Source of the DNA: an uncultured Lachnospiraceae bacterium | Lineage (GTDB): Bacteria; Bacillota_A; Clostridia; Lachnospirales; Lachnospiraceae | Length of the DNA stretch: 5,938 bases | Direction of reading: 5' to 3' | NCBI GenBank assembly: GCA_902780985.1 | Contig: CACZHN010000022.1 | Location: 18,763 to 24,700 of the forward strand | In this document: one piece after another, positions 1-5,938 of the stretch | Position numbering within the stretch: position 1 is the first letter of the stretch | Layout: every line of letters starts with the position of its first letter | Notes under the pieces: generated by a model | Databases searched by the model: none | What the model was told of the DNA's origin: nothing | Seen by the model: only the letters and a program-made list of their open reading frames with translations | Program-made: the position numbers and the translations under genes

Positions 1-85
1 CTGCCCTTTCGATTATAAATTTAACCGCCGACATATCCTTAACATTTTGAGTGTATCATAAAAAGTAATGTATGTCATTTACCTC

Positions 86-118
86 AAAGTATAATAAAAA
101 CTTGCATAATAATACTTT
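86..118 (+). promoter_or_regulatory. Putative argG promoter -10 and overlapping inverted-repeat operator
   Basis: A perfect -10 hexamer TATAAT lies at 90-95, about 112 bases before the argG start, but no good -35 is seen at the proper distance (best is TAATGT at 66-71). The same stretch holds a perfect 7-bp inverted repeat, AAAGTAT at 86-92 and ATACTTT at 112-118, separated by 19 bases. Its position over the -10 and start region is where a repressor would bind. ArgR, which binds AT-rich imperfect palindromes near arginine genes, is the obvious candidate. TGCATAATAATAC at 103-115 loosely resembles one ARG box, but the match is not strong enough to assign. Confidence 0.35.
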
Positions 119-194
119 TCTTTTTGTTAAATATAAGTTATTATCAAGTGTGGTGTATTTATACCCCAAAAAGATATTTTAATATTTTAGAAAA

Positions 195-198
195 GAGG
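195..198 (+). promoter_or_regulatory. Ribosome binding site fixing the argG start
   Basis: GAGG within AAAAGAGG sits nine bases before ATG at 208. It supports that start over the in-frame upstream ATG at 124, which has no purine-rich sequence before it and would add 28 residues with no counterpart in the family. Confidence 0.75.
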
Positions 199-207
199 TC
201 AGTAAAC

Positions 208-1431
208 ATGGATAAAGTTGTTTTAGCCTATTCAGGTGGACTTGATACAACTGCGGTAATTCCGTGGTTAAAAGAAACATATGGTTATGAGGTTATCTGC
301 TGCTGCATAGACTGCGGTCAGGGCGAAGAGCTTGATGGTCTTGAAGAGCGTGCACGTCTCTCAGGAGCTGCTAAGCTTTATATTGAAGATGTCGTTGATG
401 ATCTCTGTGAGAATTATATCATGCCATGTGTTCAGGCAGGCGCTGTATATGAGCATAAATACCTCATGGGTACAGCTATGGCAAGACCAACTATAGCAGC
501 TAAGCTTGTTGAGATTGCTCGTAAGGAAGATGCAGTCGCAATATGTCACGGTGCTACCGGTAAGGGAAATGATCAGATAAGATTCGAGCTTGGTATCAAA
601 GCTCTTGCTCCTGATATTAAGGTTATTGCTCCATGGAGAGATGACAGATGGCAGATGGATTCCCGTCAGGCCGAGATAGATTATTGTAAGGCTCATGGCA
701 TAGATCTTCCGTTCGGAACAGATCAGTCCTACAGCCGTGACAGAAATATATGGCACATCAGCCATGAAGGACTCGAACTTGAAGATCCTTCACAGGCTCC
801 GAATTACGACCATATGCTTGTTCTTGGGGTAACTCCTGAGAAAGCACCTGATGAAGATGTAGAGCTTACTATTAACTTTGAAAAGGGTATGCCTGTTTCA
901 CTTAACGGTAAGAAAATGAAGGTTGCTGATATCATCCGCGAACTTAATACAATCGGCGGAAAGCATGGTATCGGAATCGTTGATATCGTTGAGAACAGAG
1001 TTGTTGGTATGAAGAGCCGTGGTGTTTACGAGACACCTGGTGGAACAATTCTTATGGAAGCTCATCAGCAGCTTGAAGAACTTGTTCTCGACCGTGACAC
1101 TATCGCTCTTAAGAAGGATCTCGGAAGCAAGCTTGCAAGTATAGTATACGAGGGAAAATGGTTTACTCCTGTCCGCGAGGCTATATCAGCTTTCGTTGAT
1201 GTAACTCAGCAGTATGTAACAGGTGAAGTTAAACTTCGTCTTTACAAAGGCAATATCATCAAGGCAGGTACAACTTCTCCATATTCACTTTACAGTGAAT
1301 CACTTGCATCATTTACAACAGGTGATATGTATGATCATCATGATGCAGAAGGCTTCATCACACTTTGGGGACTTCCGCTTAAGGTTCGTGCAATGAGAAT
1401 GAATGAACTTAAGAAAGAAAACAAGAAGTAA
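208..1431 (+). CDS. argG: Argininosuccinate synthase (EC 6.3.4.5)
   Basis: This cytoplasmic enzyme joins citrulline and aspartate, using ATP and releasing AMP and pyrophosphate, to give argininosuccinate, the penultimate step of arginine synthesis. The 407-residue product has the usual length of the family. The N-terminal PP-loop nucleotide site is clear (AYSGGLDTT, residues 7-15), followed by HGATGKGNDQIRFE (114-127), APWRDDRW (141-148), IWHISHEGLELEDP (181-194) and the YETPGGTIL segment in the C-terminal half, all hallmarks of ArgG. The ATG at 208 is chosen because MDKVVLAYSGG matches the standard N terminus and GAGG lies nine bases upstream. The gene stands alone: argH is not downstream, and a strong terminator follows 10 bases after the stop. 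Regulation by ArgR is plausible from the inverted repeat upstream but unproven. No damage is visible. Confidence 0.98.
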   Translation: MDKVVLAYSGGLDTTAVIPWLKETYGYEVICCCIDCGQGEELDGLEERARLSGAAKLYIEDVVDDLCENYIMPCVQAGAVYEHKYLMGTAMARPTIAAKLVEIARKEDAVAICHGATGKGNDQIRFELGIKALAPDIKVIAPWRDDRWQMDSRQAEIDYCKAHGIDLPFGTDQSYSRDRNIWHISHEGLELEDPSQAPNYDHMLVLGVTPEKAPDEDVELTINFEKGMPVSLNGKKMKVADIIRELNTIGGKHGIGIVDIVENRVVGMKSRGVYETPGGTILMEAHQQLEELVLDRDTIALKKDLGSKLASIVYEGKWFTPVREAISAFVDVTQQYVTGEVKLRLYKGNIIKAGTTSPYSLYSESLASFTTGDMYDHHDAEGFITLWGLPLKVRAMRMNELKKENKK

Positions 1432-1477
1432 TATAAAACGAAGCCCACCGGCTATCATGTCGGTGGGCTTTATTTTT
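1430..1477. terminator. Bidirectional intrinsic terminator between argG and the AAA+ gene
   Basis: AAGCCCACCG (1441-1450) pairs perfectly with CGGTGGGCTT (1461-1470). Two further pairs (G-T and C-G) extend the stem to 12 bp around the loop TATCAT (1453-1458). On the + strand it is followed by TATTTTT (1471-1477). On the - strand it is followed by CGTTTTATATT, so the same hairpin can end both convergent genes. The stop codon of the - strand gene (1476-1478) overlaps the + strand T-tract. Confidence 0.93.
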
Positions 1478-2099
1478 ATAACAGATCACGGATCATTTCC
1501 GCATCATATGTAACCGAATCCAGTTTTTCTACTTCTATTCTGTATAGCGCATTTGCAGCTATATGCTCAGCTGCCTGTTCTATATCTCTGATTCCCGAAG
1601 TATTCTTAAATTTATCCATTACGGCATCTAATGCTTCTTCCGTTATTACGATCTCTTCACTTCTGAGTCCGATTCTCTTTAATACTTTCGGCATGGCAAA
1701 GCGTGAAAAGATTACTCGTTTTTCCTCAAGTGTATAATCCGGAAGTTCTATAACCGCAAATCTTGACATAAGCGGAGCACTTATATCTTCTTTGTTGTTT
1801 GCGGTTGCTATCGGATAAACACCTGTTGTCGGTATATTGCATTCAATGTAGTTGTCTGTAAATCCAAGATTATCAAGAAGTGTCAGAAGAACATCCGCAG
1901 GATTTCCGTTTCCCTTGCCTGACGCAGCTTTATCCAGCTCATTTATTATAAATACCAGATTAGAGCTTTCTGCATTTGCGAAGGCTTCCATGATAAGTCC
2001 CGGTTTTGCATTTGCATATATACGCGAACTACCTGTCAGCTGCTCCGGATCATTTATAGAACTCATCTCAAGGGTTGTCCATGACATTTTCATTTGCAT
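1476..2099 (-). CDS. C-terminal fragment of the Lon-like AAA+ ATPase
   Basis: This 207-codon frame carries the second half of the ATPase core: RIYANAKPG, Walker B FIINELDK (residues 50-57, with N53-E54 where D-E is usual), GNGNPADVLLTLLD, sensor 1 ATANN (98-102), arginine finger R113 in MSRF, and sensor 2 R171 in SGIRDIE. It ends after the helical lid with no protease domain. The first ATG at 2099 exists in this frame only because of the repeat junction. ATGs at 2099, 2093 and 2087 follow one another, and none has a convincing ribosome binding site. A further ATG at 2066-2064 comes one base after the stop of the upstream fragment (TGAGATG), which could allow weak reinitiation. Lacking Walker A, the fragment could not bind ATP normally by itself. 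It is most likely the tail of a broken gene. Confidence 0.8.
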   Translation of the reverse strand: MQMKMSWTTLEMSSINDPEQLTGSSRIYANAKPGLIMEAFANAESSNLVFIINELDKAASGKGNGNPADVLLTLLDNLGFTDNYIECNIPTTGVYPIATANNKEDISAPLMSRFAVIELPDYTLEEKRVIFSRFAMPKVLKRIGLRSEEIVITEEALDAVMDKFKNTSGIRDIEQAAEHIAANALYRIEVEKLDSVTYDAEMIRDLL

Positions 2100-2172
2100 A
2101 TATACGCGAACTACCTGTCAGCTGCTCCGGATCATTTATAGAACTCATCTCAAGGGTTGTCCATGACATTTT
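2009..2172. repeat. Exact 82-bp tandem duplication (two copies)
   Basis: Bases 2009-2090 and 2091-2172 are identical over all 82 positions and directly abut. Flanking bases differ on both sides (G2008 versus T2090; C2091 versus A2173), so the unit is exactly 82 bp. Since 82 = 3 x 27 + 1, the duplication shifts the frame. In the - strand protein it encodes roughly the 27 residues from KMSW to RIYAN. No terminal inverted repeats or mobile-element sequence accompany it. A TTTT run occurs just before the left edge (2004-2007) and at the right end of each copy, a possible microhomology for slippage. Confidence 0.98.
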
Positions 2173-3039
2173 AAGAATTTTTGCCACCGCATATGCAATC
2201 TGAGACTTACCTGTTCCCGCAGGACCGATCAGGAGTATTCCGTATGCCGGTAATGTATGTGTACGATTAATCTGGATTATAGTTTCGATTATTCGCTGCT
2301 TTACGCTTTCCAGACCATAGAGTTCTTCATCAAGTATACGCCTTGCTTCCACCGGATCTATGGATTGGAAATTAGTATTCTTCCACTGAATGCTGAGCAT
2401 GATTGAAAGTGCTCTCTGCGCATGTCTCCTCTCTTCCGGTGTTACTTCCGACGACTTCGCAACCGCAAGATTACGTCTTGCCCAAAGTCTTATATTTTCC
2501 GGAAGCGTACTTCCCGCACACATGAGATAATCTGTTATGCTCTGAATACTGGTAAGTCTCATATCATCTGCATCATCTACCTCATCAGGATCAACTATCT
2601 CTTCTGATGGAGCATCACTTTGAAGAAGGCGGTCGATCATAAACTGGAGAAATCCGTTTTCACCGGACAGCTTTGAACCTCTTACAGCCACTCCTGTTTC
2701 AAGAATCTTGTATACCGCATAGCCCTTTTCGATAGTCTGCCCTGAGAGACGTACCATGATATGATTCTCCCCGAGCCATTTTAAAAGATTTTCAAATCTC
2801 GCATCGATTTCAAGAATTTTATGCGATGACTTCTCATCTGCATCGTATATAAAGGCTGAACCTACAGTCGGAGCCTCAAACATGCCATTTGAATGATGAA
2901 CAAGTTTAGAGCCCGAGTCTTCAAGAATCATTATCGGATGCTCCGGGCTGGTTGTTCTCTCACTTGAAAACTGCAGCTTATAGCTTCTCTCACTTTTTAC
3001 CGCTTCTTCCTTCTTCGCATTAAAATCAAATACAGGCAT
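2068..3039 (-). CDS. N-terminal fragment of the Lon-like AAA+ ATPase, truncated after Walker A
   Basis: The start at 3039 (MPVFDFNAKK) is supported by AGGAG eight bases upstream; an in-frame ATG at 3072 has no ribosome binding site. The 323-residue frame has an unrecognised N-terminal region (about residues 1-230, no membrane segment or signal peptide). The start of a Lon-type ATPase module follows: LDEELYGLESVKQRI from residue 236 and an intact Walker A, GPAGTGKSQ, at 272-280. It runs through the first repeat copy to RIYAN, then enters the second copy out of frame, reads seven foreign residues (ENVMDNP) and stops at TGA 2070-2068. Walker B, sensors and arginine finger are therefore missing. 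If made, the product might bind nucleotide weakly but should not hydrolyse it. A promoter with a 17-base spacer lies upstream. Confidence 0.85.
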   Translation of the reverse strand: MPVFDFNAKKEEAVKSERSYKLQFSSERTTSPEHPIMILEDSGSKLVHHSNGMFEAPTVGSAFIYDADEKSSHKILEIDARFENLLKWLGENHIMVRLSGQTIEKGYAVYKILETGVAVRGSKLSGENGFLQFMIDRLLQSDAPSEEIVDPDEVDDADDMRLTSIQSITDYLMCAGSTLPENIRLWARRNLAVAKSSEVTPEERRHAQRALSIMLSIQWKNTNFQSIDPVEARRILDEELYGLESVKQRIIETIIQINRTHTLPAYGILLIGPAGTGKSQIAYAVAKILKMSWTTLEMSSINDPEQLTGSSRIYANENVMDNP

Positions 3040-3047
3040 GTAATAAT

Positions 3048-3052
3048 CTCCT
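3048..3052 (-). promoter_or_regulatory. Ribosome binding site fixing the AAA+ gene start
   Basis: On the - strand, AGGAG within GAGAGGAG lies eight bases before ATG at 3039-3037. It decides that start over the ATG at 3072. Confidence 0.8.
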
Positions 3053-3089
3053 CTCAAGACGCTCTGTTCCAAATCAAAATATCTGTATT

Positions 3090-3118
3090 AGTCTACCACA
3101 CCCTAATCTTTTTGTTAA
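3090..3118 (-). promoter_or_regulatory. Putative sigma-A promoter of the AAA+ gene
   Basis: On the - strand, TTAACA (3118-3113) is separated by 17 bases from TAGACT (3095-3090). The -10 is preceded by TGG, an extended -10 (TGn) arrangement. This predicts transcription from about 3083, with a leader of about 45 bases before the start at 3039. A 6-bp palindrome (AATCTT, six bases, AAGATT; 3105-3122) overlaps the -35 and could be an operator. Confidence 0.5.
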
Positions 3119-3147
3119 GATTTACATTTAAACAAAACTTAGTACTA

Positions 3148-5514
3148 TCACGAATGCAATTTTCTTACATCCGGCCTTCTGCTCTTCTTTGACTCATAGA
3201 GACATTTGTCTGCTTCATTTGTAATCTCCGCAATTGAATAATCTTCAGAACAGACAAATGTATAACAACCTGTGGAGAATTCAACATAGTAAGGCTTGTC
3301 GCAATTCTCATTAAACGTGCGGCAACGTTCCTTCAGAAGCTGCAGCACCTTATCCGCATCCGACTCATCATCAAGGATCATAAATGATACAAATTCATCT
3401 CCGCCGATACGGGCACACACAGTTCCCTCCTCGCGGAAATCGTAAAATATATTCTTTATTATTTCAGCTGCATTTTTTAGTGCAAAGTCACCATCCTTAT
3501 GTCCGAATTCATCATTGATCTGTTTAAGATGATCCAGATCCGAGAAGAAAACCGCAGCCGACTTACCTTGATGATTATCTACCTCTTCTACTGCTTTTTC
3601 TATAAAACCTCGTCTGTTATAAAGACCTGTCAACTCATCGGTGGATGAGACAAAACTAAGCACTCTGTTCTTTTCACTCAGCTCCTTAAGTGTATCATAC
3701 AGCTGACGCTTAGTCTCATTTTCCTGCTCACTCACCTGCATATATGCTTTGGCTGTACTTATCTGAAGCACCGCCCCATACATGAGACCTATTGAATCAG
3801 TGTCAATCTCGCAAAGCATTATGCCATACTGATATGCCTTTGCAAACAGGAGAAAAACCCCATATGAATGCTTCGACGTCGAAGAAAACTGTGACGCAAA
3901 ACCTTTCTCCCTCGTAACTATCGGACGATCATTTTTCTCATAAACCTTGATCTTATTATCGGTATACTCTGCTGCCAGTTCAAGCCTGTCCGGACATATG
4001 AATTGTTCCTTCCTGTCACATTTCAGAGGTTTCTCCAGAAGATACAGATATACACTTTTTGCCCCCTGATCAACTACGTTTTGAATAGCCAGATGATAGA
4101 ATGCACTTTCTTCTTCAACCTTTTCTATCATGTATCTGATAGATGCCGGTGCTTTCCAGCTATTGTTCATGAGCACTGAAATCCTGTCCTCATTATTCCG
4201 CATGATATATGAGGTTATATAATTATCCGTCACTTCCAAAATAAGTCCCATCTGAACAAGAATCTCCGGATCATCGATCTTATCCATAAAGAAATGTATC
4301 ACCTGATGGAAAGATCGAAGAAAGCCCGAAAAGTCAAGATTTTCCACTCTATCCCTGCTGCAGAGCTTATGAATCTGATAAAGCGCTTTTTCGGATATTC
4401 CCTTCTCATCAAAACCTCCATTTGTTTCAGTCAGTTCCAAAAGGGAATTGATCAGATATCTGAAGTATTCTTTTCCGTATTCAATTGATTTATCCGAAGC
4501 TATACTCTGAAATGAGGATGACACCGTCTTTGAAACAGCCATCTCCAGCATTTCTTTATCTGAATTACTAACAATTCTTTCCAGAATATCCGAGAGTTCA
4601 AGTTCCTCAACCTGCATTTTACATCCGCAGGACTGACGCAGCATAAACCTTGCAGGAAGCTTCATCTTCACCGGTTTTGAACCCTTGCAAAGAGACACCG
4701 CACATTTTAGCGCGCGATATCCCATTTCCATGCCATCCTGGTTGGCTGTGGTAAGCGGCGGATCCATACGCTGTGCAAAATCTACATCATCATATCCCGT
4801 TACCGCTATATCCCTTCCCGGAACCAGCCCCCGTTTCTGACATACCCTATATATACTCAGTGCCATTTCATCATTTGCCGCAACTATGGCTTCAGCATCA
4901 GGATAATTATTCAAAAGACGTTCTGCCAGATGTTCCACATCCGAAGAATAATCACCATACTCTACCATATCACCGAAAACAGTAAGACCATGTGCTTTCA
5001 TCGCATCAATATAAGCATGTTCTCTTTCATTTGAATCCGTATTATTCTTAGGCCCGCTTAAATAAAGAATCTTCTTGTAGCCATGATCCGACAGCAGATG
5101 GTCGACAATCTTATACATTCCGGCATAATTATCGCTGATGATAAAACTATCATCGGAGTTCTCATCATATTCTTCAAGAATGACTATCGGAACACTTCTG
5201 TATTTTGATGCAAAAGTCTCCCTGTCTTCCTTATCCAGATAAATACACAATGTTCCATATGAAATAATGAGAGCATCCAGACCGGCTATCAATGAATAGT
5301 CATAAAGAGAATTGAATTGATAATTATATGCAAAAAGATCATTATTATCTCTATTCCAATAACTCAGTGCATTCCCCTGTGCACCTACAAAAAATGATAC
5401 ATTAACATTTTCAGTCTTTGCAGCTTCGCAAATACCGCGTATAAGTTCCATAGGATGCTGAGTATGAACATTTCCGATCATCACCCCTATATGAAACACC
5501 TTTTCCTCGGACAT
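3148..5514 (-). CDS. Soluble LacI-type ligand-sensor diguanylate cyclase (PBP-like + GGDEF)
   Basis: A 788-residue cytoplasmic protein predicted to make cyclic di-GMP from two GTP in response to a bound small molecule, probably a sugar. Residues about 6-297 resemble the ligand-binding half of LacI/GalR regulators (HIGVMIGNV near the start; DNYAGMYKIVDHLL, 128-141; AANDEMALSIYRV, 212-224; VTGYDDVDFAQRMDPPLTT, 238-256), ending in RQSCGCK (293-299). There is no DNA-binding helix-turn-helix. Residues about 300-590 are an unassigned mostly helical linker with a possible GAF-like part, then a charged helix (about 592-620) typical of signal transmission. The GGDEF domain is intact: DELTGLYNRRGF (626-637), SDLDHLKQINDEFGH (658-672), RIGGDEF (702-708). 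The inhibitory RxxD site is absent at the expected place. No membrane segments or signal peptide are seen. The ATG at 5514 has AGGGG seven bases upstream. No clear terminator follows, so readthrough into the AAA+ gene is possible. Confidence 0.93.
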   Translation of the reverse strand: MSEEKVFHIGVMIGNVHTQHPMELIRGICEAAKTENVNVSFFVGAQGNALSYWNRDNNDLFAYNYQFNSLYDYSLIAGLDALIISYGTLCIYLDKEDRETFASKYRSVPIVILEEYDENSDDSFIISDNYAGMYKIVDHLLSDHGYKKILYLSGPKNNTDSNEREHAYIDAMKAHGLTVFGDMVEYGDYSSDVEHLAERLLNNYPDAEAIVAANDEMALSIYRVCQKRGLVPGRDIAVTGYDDVDFAQRMDPPLTTANQDGMEMGYRALKCAVSLCKGSKPVKMKLPARFMLRQSCGCKMQVEELELSDILERIVSNSDKEMLEMAVSKTVSSSFQSIASDKSIEYGKEYFRYLINSLLELTETNGGFDEKGISEKALYQIHKLCSRDRVENLDFSGFLRSFHQVIHFFMDKIDDPEILVQMGLILEVTDNYITSYIMRNNEDRISVLMNNSWKAPASIRYMIEKVEEESAFYHLAIQNVVDQGAKSVYLYLLEKPLKCDRKEQFICPDRLELAAEYTDNKIKVYEKNDRPIVTREKGFASQFSSTSKHSYGVFLLFAKAYQYGIMLCEIDTDSIGLMYGAVLQISTAKAYMQVSEQENETKRQLYDTLKELSEKNRVLSFVSSTDELTGLYNRRGFIEKAVEEVDNHQGKSAAVFFSDLDHLKQINDEFGHKDGDFALKNAAEIIKNIFYDFREEGTVCARIGGDEFVSFMILDDESDADKVLQLLKERCRTFNENCDKPYYVEFSTGCYTFVCSEDYSIAEITNEADKCLYESKKSRRPDVRKLHS

Positions 5515-5561
5515 AACCTTACCCCTGTTTATGTTATATTACAATACCGACTCTGCAACTG

Positions 5562-5590
5562 ATTATGCTCCATAATTCCGATTTATGCAA
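5562..5590 (-). promoter_or_regulatory. Putative promoter of the sensor/diguanylate cyclase gene
   Basis: On the - strand, TTGCAT (5590-5585) lies 17 bases from CATAAT (5567-5562), placing the likely transcript start about 40 bases before the ATG at 5514. The -10 matches the consensus at five of six positions; the -35 only in TTG. A second possible -10, TATAAT, is seen further upstream in the AT-rich stretch near 5610, with a poorer -35. Confidence 0.4.
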
Positions 5591-5631
5591 TCCATAAAAC
5601 ACTATTAATTATATAGCTCTTTTGATATGAA

Positions 5632-5668
5632 CGTAAAAAAATCCCGCAAGCCTAAGCTTACGGGATTT
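5632..5668 (-). terminator. Intrinsic terminator of gdhA
   Basis: On the - strand, AAATCCCG (5668-5661) pairs with CGGGATTT (5646-5639). The stem continues through a T-G wobble and AAGC/GCTT to a TTAG loop, and is followed by a run of seven T (5641-5635). It begins 30 bases after the gdhA stop and separates that gene from the sensor/cyclase downstream. Confidence 0.92.
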
Positions 5669-5697
5669 GAATAAATCTTATTTTCTGAGGTTTGTAA

Positions 5698-5938
<241 letters not shown>

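Larger units (their letters stand above)
1476..3039 (-). pseudogene. Lon-like AAA+ ATPase without protease domain, frameshifted by an 82-bp tandem duplication
   Basis: The whole locus is described here; its two reading frames are listed separately. Deleting one 82-bp repeat copy gives a continuous 493-residue protein starting at 3039. Its first ~230 residues are not recognised, with an acidic stretch at about 146-159. An AAA+ module very like that of Lon follows: LDEELYGLESVK (236-247), Walker A GPAGTGKS (272-279), the Lon-type RIYANAKPG segment, Walker B FIINELDK (336-343), sensor 1 ATANN, arginine finger in MSRF, and sensor 2 in SGIRDIE. The protein ends where Lon would begin its S16 serine-lysine protease domain, so it is a probable ATP-driven remodelling or chaperone protein, partner unknown. 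The canonical Walker B aspartate is asparagine (AAT at 1941-1943). As written, the copy number of two shifts the frame between Walker A and Walker B and should inactivate the gene. An assembly error is the main alternative. Confidence 0.85.

Noticed and set aside
124..207. Longer argG start at 124, adding 28 residues
   Set aside because: No ribosome binding site before 124, and the added residues do not fit the family; ATG 208 has GAGG nine bases upstream and the standard N terminus.
1..207. T-box or other riboswitch before argG
   Set aside because: The leader is short and AT-rich, with no T-box sequence and no terminator/antiterminator hairpin pair before the gene.
361..765. Open frame on the - strand inside argG
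   Set aside because: It is antisense to a strongly conserved gene, with no ribosome binding site and no recognisable protein features.
1852..2166. Open frame on the + strand across the 82-bp repeat
   Set aside because: It is antisense to the AAA+ gene, and its length is partly created by the duplication; no ribosome binding site or domain.
2009..2172. Programmed ribosomal frameshift joining the two AAA+ fragments
   Set aside because: The exact duplication fully explains the frame change; no slippery heptamer is seen at the junction, and a frameshift product would carry a duplicated 27-residue piece in the ATPase core.
2009..2172. Insertion-sequence target duplication or CRISPR repeat
   Set aside because: Only two directly abutting 82-bp copies made of host coding sequence, with no intervening element, spacers or inverted ends.
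3040..3072. Longer AAA+ start at 3072
   Set aside because: No ribosome binding site precedes it, and the extra 11 codons contain the real ribosome binding site (3048-3052) of the start at 3039.
4294..4985. Two short + strand open frames (4294-4488 and 4773-4985) inside the cyclase gene
   Set aside because: They are shadows of the well-supported - strand gene, with low-complexity compositions and no start signals.

Overview
The window (5,938 bp, low-to-moderate GC) reads like the chromosome of a Gram-positive anaerobe of the Clostridia, most likely Lachnospiraceae (Butyrivibrio/Roseburia-like). This is inferred from strong purine-rich ribosome binding sites, the AT-rich spacers, and a soluble LacI-sensor/GGDEF fusion of a type common in that family. 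No species can be fixed from the sequence alone.

Layout from left to right: (1) an AT-rich leader with a perfect -10 hexamer and an inverted repeat; (2) argG on the + strand, complete, encoding argininosuccinate synthase (start at 208); (3) a strong bidirectional terminator shared by argG and the convergent gene; (4) on the - strand, a Lon-like AAA+ ATPase gene with no protease domain, split into two overlapping reading frames by an exact 82-bp tandem duplication (2009-2090 and 2091-2172); (5) on the - strand, a 788-residue soluble LacI-type sensor/diguanylate cyclase; (6) a promoter region and then the terminator of the next gene; (7) on the - strand, the last 79 codons of a glutamate dehydrogenase gene (gdhA) running off the right edge.

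argG (arginine synthesis) and gdhA (ammonia assimilation or glutamate catabolism) are ordinary nitrogen-metabolism genes that bracket two accessory regulatory genes. The sensor/cyclase and the ATPase point the same way, 108 bp apart. No convincing terminator lies between them, but the ATPase has its own good promoter, so a functional link is possible and not shown.

The most notable observation is the 82-bp duplication. Because 82 is not a multiple of three, it breaks the ATPase between Walker A and Walker B. Removing either copy restores a continuous 493-residue protein with every expected AAA+ landmark in register. It is therefore either a very recent mutation, a reversible slippage switch, or an assembly error.
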